A DNA stretch of 64,000 nucleotides from Yoonia sp. (GCF_014859355.1 NZ_JACUUJ010000001.1:165485-229484); one strand, 5' to 3'; positions 34,754 through 44,948 are shown, counted from the first letter of the stretch. Notes: generated by a model not told the origin, from the letters alone. A program made the numbers and translations.

Positions 34754-35928
34754 TCCGGCTGTCCCCCCTGAACCAGCGCCGCTGGCGCAATTTCAAGCGC
34801 AACCGGCGCGCAACGTGGTCGCTGATCATTTTTGGCGTGCTGTTCGGTTTGTCGTTGTTTGCCGAATTCATCGCCAACGACAAACCCATTCTTGTCAACT
34901 ATCAGGGCGAATTGCGGATGCCCATGTTCACCTTTTATTCCGAACAGGATTTCGGCGGCGATTTCCCGACCGAGGCCGGGTATAAAGACATCGAGGTGCA
35001 ATGCCTGATCGTGACCGGCGGGCTGGTTGACTGTTTTGACATGCCAGAGGATCTGATCGCAGCGGTGAAAAATGGTGAATCCATTGATAACGCGGGATTT
35101 GAGGCGGGGTGGATGATCTGGCCCATCATCCCCTATTCCTACAAGACAATCGTGGATGTGGGCGGCGTGGCCCCGTCACCGCCCAGTGCCGACAACTGGC
35201 TGGGCACCGATGACACCAAACGCGATGTCGCGGCGCGGGTGATTTACGGCTTTCGGCTGTCGGTGATGTTTGCACTGATCGTGACGGTCGCGTCATCCCT
35301 GATCGGGATCGTGGCAGGGGCGGTGCAGGGCTATTTCGGCGGCTGGACCGATCTGATTTTTCAGCGATTCATCGAAATCTGGACGGGAACGCCATCGCTT
35401 TATGTGATCATCATCGTCTTTGCGATCTTGGGGCGAAGTTTTTGGCTGTTGGTGTTTTTGACGGTGCTGTTCGGCTGGCCTGCACTGGTGGGCGTGGTGC
35501 GCGCGGAATTCCTGCGCGCGCGTAATCTGGAATATGTGCGCGCGGCCAAAGCGCTGGGCGTGCGTGACAGCACGATCATGTTCCGCCACATGCTGCCCAA
35601 CGCGATGGTGGCAACGGTCACGATGCTGCCGTTTCTGGTGACAGGTGCGATTGCGACACTGGCATCGCTAGATTTTCTGGGGTTTGGCTTGCCGTCCTCG
35701 GCCCCGTCATTGGGCGAGTTGACCTTGCAGGCGAAACAGAACCTGCAAGCGCCATGGCTGGGGTTCACGGCCTTCTTTACCTTTGCGATCATGCTGTCGC
35801 TGCTGGTGTTCATCTTTGAAGGCGTGCGCGACGCGTTTGACCCGCGCAAGACCTTCATCGCCGACGGCAAGGTCGATACGCTGGATGCAACATTTGCTGC
35901 GGCCCCCGCCGGAAAGGCCGCTGAATGA
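34750..35928 (+). CDS. yejE: Oligopeptide ABC transporter permease YejE
   Basis: This 392-residue permease has an N-terminal OppC-type segment ([20 protein letters not shown]), a long periplasmic insert (about 40-150) and five more membrane segments. The EAA loop reads [21 protein letters not shown]. It pairs with YejB. Four-base overlaps with yejB and yejF show coupled translation. The periplasmic insert holds two cysteines ([11 protein letters not shown]) that could form a disulphide. Confidence 0.93.
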   Translation: MIRLSPLNQRRWRNFKRNRRATWSLIIFGVLFGLSLFAEFIANDKPILVNYQGELRMPMFTFYSEQDFGGDFPTEAGYKDIEVQCLIVTGGLVDCFDMPEDLIAAVKNGESIDNAGFEAGWMIWPIIPYSYKTIVDVGGVAPSPPSADNWLGTDDTKRDVAARVIYGFRLSVMFALIVTVASSLIGIVAGAVQGYFGGWTDLIFQRFIEIWTGTPSLYVIIIVFAILGRSFWLLVFLTVLFGWPALVGVVRAEFLRARNLEYVRAAKALGVRDSTIMFRHMLPNAMVATVTMLPFLVTGAIATLASLDFLGFGLPSSAPSLGELTLQAKQNLQAPWLGFTAFFTFAIMLSLLVFIFEGVRDAFDPRKTFIADGKVDTLDATFAAAPAGKAAE

Positions 35929-37523
35929 CCACACCGATCCTTGATGTGCGCGACCTGCGGGTGGCTTTCCGGCAGGATGGCGGTGCAACACACGCTGTGC
36001 GCGGTGTGTCGTTTCAGGTGCACAAGGGCGAAACCGTGGCGCTGGTCGGCGAAAGCGGGTCAGGCAAATCCGTCACCGCCCTGTCCACCGTGCAATTGCT
36101 GGGTGACAGTGCGGTCATGGCCGGATCCATCACTTATGACGGGGCGCAGATGGTCGGCGCGTCCGAGGCGGAATTGCGCCGGGTGCGTGGCAATGACATC
36201 AGCTTCATCTTTCAGGAACCGATGACATCGCTGAACCCGCTGCACACGCTGGAAAAGCAACTGGCCGAAAGCATCGAACTGCATCAGGGCCTGCGCGGGG
36301 ATGCGGTGCGCGCGCGGATCATCGAACTGCTGAACCGCGTCGGTATCCGTGACGCGGAAAGCCGCCTTGGATCTTACCCGCATCAGTTGTCCGGCGGGCA
36401 GCGCCAGCGGGTGATGATTGCGATGGCGCTGGCCAATGGCCCCGAGTTGCTGATCGCAGATGAACCGACCACGGCGCTGGACGTGACCATTCAGGCGCAG
36501 ATTCTTGATCTGCTGGCCGATCTGAAACGTGATGAGGGCATGGCGATGCTGTTCATCACCCATGACCTGACGATCGTGCGCAAGATCGCCGACCGGGTTT
36601 GCGTGATGAAAGACGGTGAAATCGTTGAAACCGGCCCGACGGCACAGATTTTCGCCAACCCGCAACACCCCTATACCCAGATGTTGCTGGCGGCGGAATC
36701 ATCCGGCGTGCCGGTGCCGGTGCCCGATGATGCGCCGGTGGTGCTGGAAACCGATCATGCCAAAATCTGGTTTCCCATTCAGGCCGGTTTGCTGAAACGC
36801 ACGGTCGGCCACGTCAAGGCAGTGAACGACGCCACGTTGACAGTGCGCGCGGGTGAAACGCTGGGTGTCGTGGGCGAAAGCGGGTCAGGCAAGACGACAC
36901 TGGCCCTTGCCGTGATGCGATTGATCCGGTCAGAGGGGCGGATTATCTTTCAGGGGCGGGATATTCATGGGCTGAACCAGCGCCAGATGCGCCCCCTGCG
37001 CAGCGAAATGCAGATCGTGTTCCAAGACCCGTTCGGCAGTCTTTCCCCCCGCATGACGGTGGCCGAGATTATCGCCGAGGGGCTGGGTGTGCATGGCGTT
37101 GACCCGGGGCGCAACCGGCGCGATATGGTGGCGGAAATCATGGGCGAGGTGGGGTTGGACCCTGCGTTGATGGACCGGTATCCGCACGAATTTTCCGGCG
37201 GTCAGCGCCAGCGGATTGCGATCGCACGCGCCATGATCCTGCGACCCAAGCTGCTGATTCTGGATGAACCGACCAGCGCGCTGGATATGACGGTGCAGGT
37301 GCAGATCGTGCAATTGCTGCGAGACCTTCAACAAAAATACGCGCTGGCCTATCTGTTCATCAGCCACGACCTTAAGGTCGTGCGCGCCCTTTCACATAAG
37401 GTGATGGTGATGAAACAGGGCGATGTCGTTGAATCTGGTGATGCCGATGCAATATTTGACGCGCCGCAGACGGCATATACCCGTGAATTGATGGCGGCCG
37501 CCTTTGGTGGCAAGGCAGCATAG
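35925..37523 (+). CDS. yejF: Oligopeptide ABC transporter ATPase YejF (two-domain)
   Basis: This 532-residue protein has two ABC ATPase domains in one chain. Each has Walker [10 protein letters not shown] (near residues 45 and 320), the signature (LSGGQRQRV and FSGGQRQRI) and Walker B (LLIADEPT and LLILDEPT). The first domain carries the OppD-type extension. It drives YejBE and needs no partner ATPase. In other bacteria YejABEF takes up short peptides and peptide antibiotics such as microcin C. The operon ends at the terminator at 37543. Confidence 0.95.
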   Translation: MTTPILDVRDLRVAFRQDGGATHAVRGVSFQVHKGETVALVGESGSGKSVTALSTVQLLGDSAVMAGSITYDGAQMVGASEAELRRVRGNDISFIFQEPMTSLNPLHTLEKQLAESIELHQGLRGDAVRARIIELLNRVGIRDAESRLGSYPHQLSGGQRQRVMIAMALANGPELLIADEPTTALDVTIQAQILDLLADLKRDEGMAMLFITHDLTIVRKIADRVCVMKDGEIVETGPTAQIFANPQHPYTQMLLAAESSGVPVPVPDDAPVVLETDHAKIWFPIQAGLLKRTVGHVKAVNDATLTVRAGETLGVVGESGSGKTTLALAVMRLIRSEGRIIFQGRDIHGLNQRQMRPLRSEMQIVFQDPFGSLSPRMTVAEIIAEGLGVHGVDPGRNRRDMVAEIMGEVGLDPALMDRYPHEFSGGQRQRIAIARAMILRPKLLILDEPTSALDMTVQVQIVQLLRDLQQKYALAYLFISHDLKVVRALSHKVMVMKQGDVVESGDADAIFDAPQTAYTRELMAAAFGGKAA

Positions 37524-37542
37524 GAAAAATCTTGTCGGCGTT

Positions 37543-37579
37543 CAAAAGGGACGGCCCTGTTAGGCGCGCGTCCCTTTTG
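37543..37579. terminator. Bidirectional terminator between yejF and the carboxypeptidase gene
   Basis: CAAAAGGGACG and CGTCCCTTTTG form a perfect 11-pair stem around a 15-base loop, 19 bases after yejF and 4 bases from the end of the opposite gene. Its A and T tracts make it usable from both sides. Confidence 0.88.
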
Positions 37580-37583
37580 TAAA

Positions 37584-39017
37584 TCAACTATCGGCGCCGA
37601 TCATGAAACAGGTCGTGCCCCGTGCCTGAAGCCTGCGGCAGGCCAGATCGGCCCCTTCGCGGGTCAGCCCCACGAAATTCGCGTCAAACCCGCCAGATCG
37701 CTGCACCACGCGGCGCAATGATCCGTCCAGCGTGCTCATTTCATTCAGGGCGACGCGCAACAAGACCCGCTCTGCGTCATGGCGTGTATTGTAGCGGCCC
37801 ACGTTCACACCCCAGTGGCGCCCACCAGAGGTTGAAATGCGGGTCACGACCTCGGGGATGGTTTGTTCGGCCAGGGCAGGGGGCGCTGCGGCCATGATGA
37901 CCGTTTCTGCGGGCCGGGCTTGGGGGGTGACTGCCGGTGCGGCTGGTGCGGCAGCGGGGGCCGTGGCGCCCAAGGCTTCGGCCACGATGGCATCAATGAC
38001 ATTGCTGTCGATTGCAGCCAGCAACAACGTATCGTCGCTCATGGTCGGTGCAGCGGTGGCGGGGCGGGCGATGGGGCGCAAGCTGCGGGTCACAAGGCCA
38101 CTTACACGCACAACTTTTCCGCCGCTGTTGCCTACTTGCGGGGCTTCGCTGACCATGGCGCCGGGCGGCGTTGGTTTACGGACGGAAGCCTGCGCCGGCG
38201 CGCGACTAAAGCCCATATCCATCAGTTCGGTGACGCGCGCGTTGCGGGCAGCAGTGGACGATCCACCAAACACTGTCGCGATAACGCGTTCCTGGCCCCG
38301 TTGCGCAGAAGCTACGAGGTTGAAACCCGCCGCGCGGGTATAGCCGGTTTTTACACCGTCACCGCCGGGGTAGCTGTCGAGCCAGCGGCGGTTGGTGTGG
38401 TTCACTTTTGCGATTCCAGCATCAGCGCTGCGCCGCGAGAAAAGATTATAATACTGTGGAAAATCATAAATCACATGGCGGCCCAGGATCGTCATGTCGC
38501 GCGCGGTGGAAAGGTGGCCATCCCGCGTGAGCCCGTGGGCGTTGCGAAAGGTTGTGTTTGTCATGCCCATCGCTGCGGCCGTGCGGTTCATGCGGGTTGC
38601 AAAGGCTTCTTCCGACCCGGATATTGCAATGCCAATGGCTGTCGCCGCGTCATTGGCGGATTTCACAGCCGCCGCCCTGAGAAGATAACGAAAACGAATT
38701 TTTTGCCCGGTGCGCAACCCCAGTTTTGATGGTGGTTCTGCGGCGGCTTCCTTGGTGATCGTCACTTCGGTGTCAAGGCCGATTTCACCGCGCTGGATGG
38801 CCTGAAACGCAATATAAAGCGTCATCATCTTGGTCAGTGATGCCGGATGTAATCGGGTGTCGGCATTGCGCGCGTGCAGCACTTCGCCGGTGCGGGCATC
38901 CATGACCATTGCCGCATAGGGCGCAGCGTTCGCACCAAGCGGTGCCAAAAGGATTACAAAAATGAATATAAATGCGTTCAGCCCGAAAAGGGCCGACTGT
39001 CCCATACGACTTGCCAC
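37584..39017 (-). CDS. D-alanyl-D-alanine carboxypeptidase with SPOR domain
   Basis: I start it at the GTG at 39017 because GAGG lies eight bases upstream; the ATG at 39005 is an alternative. It has 477 residues. A signal peptide (FIFIFVILLAPLGANA) leads into an S11 peptidase domain with SLTK (nucleophile Ser), SAN and KTG, the DacA/DacC catalytic set. An Ala/Pro-rich linker follows, then a C-terminal SPOR domain (GVNVGRYNTRHDAERVLLR) that should bind denuded septal peptidoglycan. It probably trims peptide stems at division sites. Confidence 0.92.
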   Translation of the reverse strand: MASRMGQSALFGLNAFIFIFVILLAPLGANAAPYAAMVMDARTGEVLHARNADTRLHPASLTKMMTLYIAFQAIQRGEIGLDTEVTITKEAAAEPPSKLGLRTGQKIRFRYLLRAAAVKSANDAATAIGIAISGSEEAFATRMNRTAAAMGMTNTTFRNAHGLTRDGHLSTARDMTILGRHVIYDFPQYYNLFSRRSADAGIAKVNHTNRRWLDSYPGGDGVKTGYTRAAGFNLVASAQRGQERVIATVFGGSSTAARNARVTELMDMGFSRAPAQASVRKPTPPGAMVSEAPQVGNSGGKVVRVSGLVTRSLRPIARPATAAPTMSDDTLLLAAIDSNVIDAIVAEALGATAPAAAPAAPAVTPQARPAETVIMAAAPPALAEQTIPEVVTRISTSGGRHWGVNVGRYNTRHDAERVLLRVALNEMSTLDGSLRRVVQRSGGFDANFVGLTREGADLACRRLQARGTTCFMIGADS

Positions 39018-39204
39018 GTCGTTTGCCTCTTTCTTACTGCCTCTGATCCCGGATTTTTCCAGTGATCTTATTATTATGCACAAACGCTAACATAACTTTG
39101 ATTTCCAGAAAACACCTTAATTTTAATAACTTTCAGGGCATGTTTTGTCTGGTATAGACAACATGTGGTGATCTGGCGGGCATTCTTACCCCAAATGAAG
39201 GAAT

Positions 39205-39233
39205 TTGACACGGAAAAGGCTGGTTTTGCTATC
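39205..39233 (+). promoter_or_regulatory. Candidate promoter of clpS
   Basis: TTGACA (perfect -35), 17 bases, then GCTATC (weak -10), about 68 bases before the clpS start. The gap 39018-39300 otherwise holds only an imperfect inverted repeat (CATGTT / AACATG near 39139-39165). Confidence 0.4.
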
Positions 39234-39300
39234 AGTGTAACAGCCCCTTTTCAGCAGATTTATGTGCTTTATATGTAAAAGCCAGATATGGGGAACTGTG

Positions 39301-39642
39301 ATGTATGCAAAGGTCATGATGATGGCAGACAAAAAGGACGACGGTGACGGCGACCTGGGTGTCAAGCTTGAGACCAAGACAAAGACAAAGCGCCCGCCGT
39401 TATATAAGGTTTTGATTTTGAATGATGATTTCACGCCGATGGAGTTCGTCGTGATGGTGCTGGAACGGTTTTTCGGCTTGTCCCACGCGCAAGCGTTCGA
39501 ACTGATGCTGACCGTTCATAAAAAAGGCGTGGCAGTTGTTGGCGTTTTCAGTCATGAGATCGCGGAAACGAAGGTGGCGCAGGTCATGGATTTTGCCCAA
39601 CGTCACCAGCACCCGCTGCAATGCACCATGGAGAAAGAATAG
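39301..39642 (+). CDS. clpS: ATP-dependent Clp protease adaptor ClpS
   Basis: The protein has 113 residues from the ATG at 39301 (GGGGA upstream); an ATG at 39316 gives MMMADKK, closer to relatives. The ClpS core is clear: [20 protein letters not shown], with the N-end-rule pocket residues N-D-D-F, and [21 protein letters not shown] near the end, then LQCTMEKE. It delivers substrates with N-terminal Leu, Phe, Tyr or Trp to ClpAP. clpA is not adjacent in this window. Confidence 0.92.
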   Translation: MYAKVMMMADKKDDGDGDLGVKLETKTKTKRPPLYKVLILNDDFTPMEFVVMVLERFFGLSHAQAFELMLTVHKKGVAVVGVFSHEIAETKVAQVMDFAQRHQHPLQCTMEKE

Positions 39643-39665
39643 CGCCCGCCGCTGTTTGCTGATAA

Positions 39666-40637
39666 ATGTCCCAATCCCGTCTGCGTACCGCCCTTGAAGA
39701 AGGGCTGCTGACGTTGCCCCAAGGCAACATTGCTGTTTTGCGCCCACCAGTGATCTATGATGTCGCCGCCTTGCCCCGCGGGGCCGTTCGGGTTGTGCAT
39801 GGGTTTTTCCCGGATTTCATGGCATGGCAGGCAGCGGGCTATCCTGTCACGCTGGACATGCCGCAGGTGTCTGTCGCCATCGTGGTGGTGCCGCGCGCCA
39901 AGGCGCTGGCGCGCGCGATGGTGGCTGAGGCTTGTGCAAAGGCTGATCTTGTGATCGTCGATGGTCAAAAGACTGATGGCGTCGACAGTGTGTTCAAGGC
40001 ATGCCGCAGCCGGCTGGGCGATCTGCCGTCGATCACCAAAGGACACGGCCGGATATTTTGGTTCGCGTCTGGGGATGTTTTTGCCGACTGGGCCGCGCCA
40101 CCACCTGCGCAGGGTGCCCATGGTTATTTCACCGCCGCCGGTGTTTTTTCGGATGGGGCGATTGACAAAGGATCAGAATTACTGGCTGCCGCGTTGCCTG
40201 CCAAGTTGCCAGCGCGCATGGCGGATCTGGGGGCCGGTTGGGGCTATCTGGCATCAGCCGTTCTGTCGCGCGATGGCGTCAAGTCGCTTGATCTGATCGA
40301 GGCAGAGCACCTTTCGCTGGAATGTGCCCGCTTGAACGTGACTGACCCGCGTGTCCGGTTTCACTGGGGGGATGCCACGCAATTCCATGTGGATGCACCC
40401 TTTGATGGCATCGTGATGAATCCGCCCTTTCATGCGGATCGCAAGGCGGACCCGACGCTGGGCCGCCGCTTTATTCAATCGGCGGCGCGCCTGTTGGCCC
40501 CGCATGGCAAACTGTGGATGGTTGCCAACCGTCATTTGCCTTACGAAGGCGCGTTGACGGAAAATTTCCGCAATGTCGACATGATTGGCGGCAACGGCGC
40601 CTTTAAGATATTCCATGCGAACCGCCCGCTGCGCTGA
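39666..40637 (+). CDS. rsmC: RsmC-type rRNA guanine-N2 methyltransferase
   Basis: This 323-residue protein has a degenerate N-terminal methyltransferase-like half and a catalytic C-terminal half: SAM-binding motif MADLGAGWGYLA near residue 185 and catalytic NPPF in DGIVMNPPFHADRKADPTLG near 255. GQKTDGVDS in the first half is also seen in RsmC/RsmD relatives. It should methylate G1207 of 16S rRNA (or the related RlmG site). It follows clpS by 23 bases and precedes the SDR gene by 24, so the three may be co-transcribed. Confidence 0.85.
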   Translation: MSQSRLRTALEEGLLTLPQGNIAVLRPPVIYDVAALPRGAVRVVHGFFPDFMAWQAAGYPVTLDMPQVSVAIVVVPRAKALARAMVAEACAKADLVIVDGQKTDGVDSVFKACRSRLGDLPSITKGHGRIFWFASGDVFADWAAPPPAQGAHGYFTAAGVFSDGAIDKGSELLAAALPAKLPARMADLGAGWGYLASAVLSRDGVKSLDLIEAEHLSLECARLNVTDPRVRFHWGDATQFHVDAPFDGIVMNPPFHADRKADPTLGRRFIQSAARLLAPHGKLWMVANRHLPYEGALTENFRNVDMIGGNGAFKIFHANRPLR

Positions 40638-40661
40638 CGCGGCGCCAAGAGGAGAAAGCGA

Positions 40662-41465
40662 ATGTCATTTTCGATCTCAGGTAAAACAGCGATCGTCACG
40701 GGGGCTGCCAATGGGGTGGGTCTGGCGATTGGGCGCCACTTTGTCCAGCAGGGGGCAAATGTCGTTTTCGCGGATATGGATGAAAAGCAACTGATTCATG
40801 AAATGGGTGAAACCGCCGCGAAAGAAGAAAACGTGCGCATCTTTGCCGGTGACCTGCGCCAAAAGCTGACGATTGCCAATTTGCTGTCAGCCACGATTGA
40901 TGCGTTCGAGCGGGTGGACATCCTGGTGAACGCCTCGCGGCAGGTGATGACAACCGATCCGTTGAACCCTGATGACAACACGGTCGAGGAATTGTTGCAG
41001 CAAAATATGCTGACGACGCTGAAGATGAGCCAGGCCGTTGCCCGCCGTATGATCAAGCAGGGCCAAGATGCCCCGCCGGGGCCGATTGGTGCGATTGTCA
41101 ATATCAGTTCGATCGCGGCACGCCGGACCCATCCGGATCTGCTTGCCTATTCGGTCAGTTCTGCGGCGCTGGATCAGTTGACACGCTCAATGGCCGTTGC
41201 CTTTGCGTCGCATGGCATTCGTGTCAATGCAGTTGCCTTTGGCAGCGTGATGAGCGCGAGCCTGAAGGGATCGCTCAAGGATCATGATGCCATCCGCGAT
41301 ACGATCCTTGAGAACACGCCGCTTCATCGCATTGCAAGCCCCGGCGAAGTCTCTGACGCGGTGCAATATCTGGCCTCTGATGCGTCAGGCTTTGTGACCG
41401 GCCAGATCGTAACGGTGGATGGCGGGCGCACATTGATCGACCCGGCAGCGGTATCGGCGCACTGA
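40662..41465 (+). CDS. SDR family protein lacking the catalytic lysine
   Basis: This 267-residue protein has the Rossmann motif TGAANGVG (13-20) and the acidic residue ADMD after strand 2 that favours NAD. The active-site Ser (NISS, 147-150) and Tyr163 are present, but the YxxxK lysine is serine (Tyr163-Ser-Val-Ser-Ser167), and the usual NNAG reads VNASR. It may be a slow or altered dehydrogenase or a non-catalytic dinucleotide-binding protein. It has a good ribosome site (AGGAG) eight bases before the start. Substrate unknown. Confidence 0.8.
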   Translation: MSFSISGKTAIVTGAANGVGLAIGRHFVQQGANVVFADMDEKQLIHEMGETAAKEENVRIFAGDLRQKLTIANLLSATIDAFERVDILVNASRQVMTTDPLNPDDNTVEELLQQNMLTTLKMSQAVARRMIKQGQDAPPGPIGAIVNISSIAARRTHPDLLAYSVSSAALDQLTRSMAVAFASHGIRVNAVAFGSVMSASLKGSLKDHDAIRDTILENTPLHRIASPGEVSDAVQYLASDASGFVTGQIVTVDGGRTLIDPAAVSAH

Positions 41466-41852
41466 TTATTCTGGATGAACCGCGATGCACTGTGCGATGG
41501 TCTGATCCGCCTGCGCACGGTTTTGCGCCTGGCGTTGCAACAATGATTGCAGTTTGGCTTGTTCGGCATTCAGGTCGATAGCGGCTGGGACGGTTCTTGT
41601 GAATGTATCGACCTTGTCGCAACGATACTTGAACGTGGCACCCTCGGCGGTGGTGCCTGTGCAGGTGCGGCGGATCGTGCGTAGATCTTGCCGTTCTTCC
41701 AGCGCATAACCGCGCGCGATATTGGCCCGGGTTTCGATGATCAGGCGGTCTAGAACGCGCAGCTCGCGCAGGGCGTCATTGATGCAGGCTTCACGCGGGG
41801 TGGCGCAGGCCGCGAGTGCCAGCAACGGGATCATCAACAAGGCAGGGCGCAT
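41466..41852 (-). CDS. Small hypothetical lipoprotein
   Basis: From the ATG at 41852 the protein has 128 residues. A lipoprotein signal peptide ends LALAAC with the acylated cysteine at 16. The mature part is mostly helical and charged (RELRVLDRLIIETRANIARGYALEE) with four cysteines (ACIND, RRTCTG, YRCDK, AQCIA) that might pair, and ends in a likely coiled coil (LQSLLQRQAQNRAQADQTIAQ). It is divergent from hemF and convergent with the SDR gene, with no gap. Function unknown. Confidence 0.72.
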   Translation of the reverse strand: MRPALLMIPLLALAACATPREACINDALRELRVLDRLIIETRANIARGYALEERQDLRTIRRTCTGTTAEGATFKYRCDKVDTFTRTVPAAIDLNAEQAKLQSLLQRQAQNRAQADQTIAQCIAVHPE

Positions 41853-41953
41853 GGGTTTCTCCGCTGGTTTGGTCTGGATCATCGGTGAACGATCGGTATG
41901 GTGCAAGCATATCATGATGGAACCGCATTCACTGACAAGAGGCAAGAGCGTGT

Positions 41954-42832
41954 ATGACAAACGGGTTTGAGGCAGAAAAGGCGAAAGCCGCGGCATGGTT
42001 TCGCACATTGCGCGACCAGATTGTTGCGACCTTTGAAGGGTTGGAAGAAAGCGACGCCAGCGATGCGCCCGTGGGCCGATTTGACGTGACCGAAACGACA
42101 CGGAAATCAGACGACGGATCAGACGCCGGAGGCGGGCTGATGTCGGTGATGCGGGGGGGGCGTGTTTTCGAAAAGGTGGGGGTGAATATTTCCACTGTTT
42201 ACGGCCAATTGGGCGAAGCCGCTCAGCGCGCCATGGCCGCACGCGGCGTGCCCGGCATGGCGGATGATCCGCGTTTCTGGGCATCGGGCATTTCGCTGGT
42301 GGCGCATATGCAAAACCCTCATGCGCCAGCGGTTCACATGAATACCCGCATGTTCTGGACCCCGCACGCATGGTGGTTTGGCGGCGGGTCCGACCTGAAC
42401 CCCTGCATCGAATATGATGACGACACCGCCCATTTTCATGCCACCCAAAAGGCGCATCTGGATCCGCATGGCGCGGACTTATATCCAAAGCTCAAGGCGT
42501 GGGCGGATGAATATTTTTACATCCCGCACCGCAACCGTGCCCGTGGCGTTGGCGGTGTTTTCATGGATGACCATTGCTCTGGTGACTGGAACGCGGATTT
42601 TGAATTGACCCAAGACATCGGCCGGGCCTTTTTGCCGGCCTATGTGCCGCTGGTCGAAAAACGCCGCACAACCCCGTGGACGGACGCCGACAAGGATACG
42701 CAGCTGATCCATCGCGGGCTTTATGCGGAATATAACCTTGTCTATGACCGGGGCACGAAATTCGGGCTGGCGACAGGCCATGACGCAGACGCCGTGCTGA
42801 TGAGCCTGCCACCACTGGCGAAATGGGTTTAA
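41954..42832 (+). CDS. hemF: Oxygen-dependent coproporphyrinogen III oxidase HemF
   Basis: This 292-residue enzyme shows the HemF signatures HMNTRMF, WWFGGGSDLNPC (residues 138-149), FYIPHRNRARGVGGVFMDD and YAEYNLVYDRGTKFGL. It decarboxylates coproporphyrinogen III to protoporphyrinogen IX using oxygen. The 101-base gap to the divergent lipoprotein gene shows no clear FNR or PpsR site. It is convergent with hemE, 21 bases apart, so three haem genes are clustered but not in one operon. Confidence 0.96.
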   Translation: MTNGFEAEKAKAAAWFRTLRDQIVATFEGLEESDASDAPVGRFDVTETTRKSDDGSDAGGGLMSVMRGGRVFEKVGVNISTVYGQLGEAAQRAMAARGVPGMADDPRFWASGISLVAHMQNPHAPAVHMNTRMFWTPHAWWFGGGSDLNPCIEYDDDTAHFHATQKAHLDPHGADLYPKLKAWADEYFYIPHRNRARGVGGVFMDDHCSGDWNADFELTQDIGRAFLPAYVPLVEKRRTTPWTDADKDTQLIHRGLYAEYNLVYDRGTKFGLATGHDADAVLMSLPPLAKWV

Positions 42833-42853
42833 CTGTGTTTGCGGGGTCTGTTG

Positions 42854-43891
42854 TCAGGCCCCGCTGCGCACCGTGTCGATCATCAGTTGCACATTGGTCG
42901 GGTCCGCATCGGGCGTGATGCCGTGACCAAGGTTAAAGATATGCGGCCCCTTTGAAAATGCGCGGCAAATACGGCGGGTTTCGTCGATCAGGGTTTGCCC
43001 GCCCGTCACCATATGGGACGATGCCAGGTTGCCTTGCACGCAGCCGTCTTTTTGAACATGTTCTGCCGCCCATTCGGCGGTCACGCCTTCATCAATGGCA
43101 ATGCAGGCGGCCCCGGTTGCCGCATGCATCCCGGCAAAACGTGGCCCTGCGCCGCGGGCAAAGACGATGACCGGAACGTCGGGGTGGCGTTCTTTCAGGG
43201 CGGCGGTGATCCGCGCCATCGGCTTGACTGAAAATTCAGTGAAATCATCGCCTTCCAACGATCCGGCCCAACTGTCAAAAATCTTGATCACTTCGGCCCC
43301 TGCGTCGATCTGCCGGGACAGATAGGCGATCGTGCTTTCGGTCAGCAGGTTGATGATCCCTTCAAACAAGGGGCGATTTTCAGCCTTGAGCGCGTGTGCC
43401 GGGCCTTGGGCGGGGGTGCCTTGCCCTGCGATCATATAGGTCGCCACGGTCCAAGGCGCGCCGGCAAAGCCGATCAATGCGGTTTCTTGTGGCAATTCGC
43501 GCGACAGGATTTTGACCGTTTCATAAACAGGGTTCAGCGTGTCATGGATCGCCTCGACCGGCTTGAGCGCGGCAAGTTCATCTGCTGTGGTGATGGTGGA
43601 CAGCCGCGGGCCTTCGCCTGTGACGAACCATAGATCCGCCCCAAGCGCCTGCGGCAACAGCAAGATATCGGCAAAAACGATCGCTGCATCAAATCCATAA
43701 CGCCGGATCGGTTGCAGCGTCACTTCGGCGGCCAGTTCAGAGTTATAGCACAGCGACAGGAAATCCCCGGCCTGCGCGCGTGTTGCCTTGTATTCCGGCA
43801 GGTAACGCCCTGCTTGCCGCATCATCCAGATCGGTGGGGTGGCAAGTGTTTCGCCCGCAAGGGCCCGAAGGATGGTTTTTTGCTGCGTCAT
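42854..43891 (-). CDS. hemE: Uroporphyrinogen decarboxylase HemE
   Basis: From the ATG at 43891 the protein has 345 residues, normal for Hem[17 protein letters not shown] (19-34) is the family signature with the catalytic arginines, and [17 protein letters not shown] and [14 protein letters not shown] follow. It makes coproporphyrinogen III. The frame stays open upstream into hemC, but those codons are not part of the family. It shares an 79-base divergent promoter region with hemC, which holds a PpsR/CrtJ-type site. Confidence 0.96.
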   Translation of the reverse strand: MTQQKTILRALAGETLATPPIWMMRQAGRYLPEYKATRAQAGDFLSLCYNSELAAEVTLQPIRRYGFDAAIVFADILLLPQALGADLWFVTGEGPRLSTITTADELAALKPVEAIHDTLNPVYETVKILSRELPQETALIGFAGAPWTVATYMIAGQGTPAQGPAHALKAENRPLFEGIINLLTESTIAYLSRQIDAGAEVIKIFDSWAGSLEGDDFTEFSVKPMARITAALKERHPDVPVIVFARGAGPRFAGMHAATGAACIAIDEGVTAEWAAEHVQKDGCVQGNLASSHMVTGGQTLIDETRRICRAFSKGPHIFNLGHGITPDADPTNVQLMIDTVRSGA

Positions 43892-43935
43892 GGCGTGTCC
43901 TTTATTTGCCCCTTGGTCCCAATTGCAGTTGGTGT

Positions 43936-43953
43936 TGTCAAGCTGGGTTGACA
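43936..43953. promoter_or_regulatory. PpsR/CrtJ-type site between hemE and hemC
   Basis: TGTCAAGCTGGGTTGACA fits TGT-N12-ACA exactly, including the preferred inner C and G (TGTC-N10-GACA), and its arms TGTCAA/TTGACA are perfectly symmetrical. PpsR/CrtJ controls photosynthesis and tetrapyrrole genes in Rhodobacter. It lies 45 bases from hemE and 18 bases before the preferred hemC start. Confidence 0.65.
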
Positions 43954-43970
43954 TGGCTAACACTCGGTTC

Positions 43971-44906
43971 ATGACATTTGCATTGCCCAATCCCGCCCAA
44001 ACCCTGAAAATCGGAACCCGTGGTTCGCCGCTCGCCTTGGCGCAAGCGCATGAAACGCGCACAAGGCTGGCAAAGGCCTTTGATCTGCCGTCCGCGGCCT
44101 TTGCCATCGTCGTGATCAAGGTCACCGGCGATCAGGTGCAGGACCGCCCGCTGAAGGAAATTGGCGGCAAGGGTCTGTTCACCCGCGAAATCGAAGAGGC
44201 GCTGCTGGATGGCACGATCGACATCGCGGTGCATTCGATGAAGGACATGCCGGTGGAACAGCCCGGCGGGTTATTGCTGGATACCTATCTGCCGCGCGAA
44301 GATGTGCGCGATGCCTTTGTGTCGCTGACTGCCAAGGGACTGGATGATTTGGCCCAAGGGGCGACGGTGGGCACATCATCCTTGCGCCGCCGGTCGCAAT
44401 TGCTGGCGCGGCGTCCTGACCTGAATATCGTGGAATTCCGCGGGAACGTGCAGACCCGCCTGAAAAAACTGGCCGATGGCGTGGCCGAGGCGACGTTTCT
44501 TGCCATGGCAGGGCTGAACCGGCTGAATATGGCAGACGTGCCGCGCACAGCTATCGCCCCCGAAGCCATGCTGCCCGCTGTGGCGCAAGGGGCCATCGGG
44601 ATCGAACGGCGTGAGGGTGACAACCGCGCGGCTGAAATGCTGGCCGCTATCCATGATGGGCCAACCGGCCAGCGTCTGGCGGCGGAACGGGCGTTTCTGG
44701 CCGCATTGGACGGATCATGCGAAACCCCGATTGGTGGATTGGCCGATCTGGATGGGGGGAATTTGCGCTTGCGCGGTGAAATCCTGCGCACCGATGGCAC
44801 AGAAGTTTATGCTGATGATGTCAGCGGCGCCATTGAAGACGGCCCCGAAATGGCCCGCGCCATGGCAGCGCGGTTGTTGGAACGCGCTGGCCCGAATTTC
44901 TTTTAG
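43971..44906 (+). CDS. hemC: Hydroxymethylbilane synthase HemC
   Basis: From the ATG at 43971 the protein has 311 residues; an ATG at 43953 would add six but overlaps the PpsR-type site. [14 protein letters not shown] (13-26) opens the fold, HSMKDMP (88-94) contains the catalytic aspartate, and C250 in [10 protein letters not shown] binds the dipyrromethane cofactor. It joins four porphobilinogens into hydroxymethylbilane. It is divergent from hemE and ends at a 24-base palindrome. Confidence 0.96.
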   Translation: MTFALPNPAQTLKIGTRGSPLALAQAHETRTRLAKAFDLPSAAFAIVVIKVTGDQVQDRPLKEIGGKGLFTREIEEALLDGTIDIAVHSMKDMPVEQPGGLLLDTYLPREDVRDAFVSLTAKGLDDLAQGATVGTSSLRRRSQLLARRPDLNIVEFRGNVQTRLKKLADGVAEATFLAMAGLNRLNMADVPRTAIAPEAMLPAVAQGAIGIERREGDNRAAEMLAAIHDGPTGQRLAAERAFLAALDGSCETPIGGLADLDGGNLRLRGEILRTDGTEVYADDVSGAIEDGPEMARAMAARLLERAGPNFF

Positions 44907-44914
44907 CGACACGC

Positions 44915-44938
44915 GAAGGAATTTCGCGAAATTCCTTC
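44915..44938. repeat. 24-base perfect palindrome after hemC
   Basis: Half-site GAAGGAATTTCG. It lies between convergent hemC and the FAD-oxidase gene and shares the core AATTTCGCGAAATT with copy B of the palindromic element (23008-23029), but lacks the CCTCCGG-GATATTT part. It may end both transcripts, although no T-run follows. Confidence 0.6.
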
Positions 44939-44948
44939 TGCCACTGAA

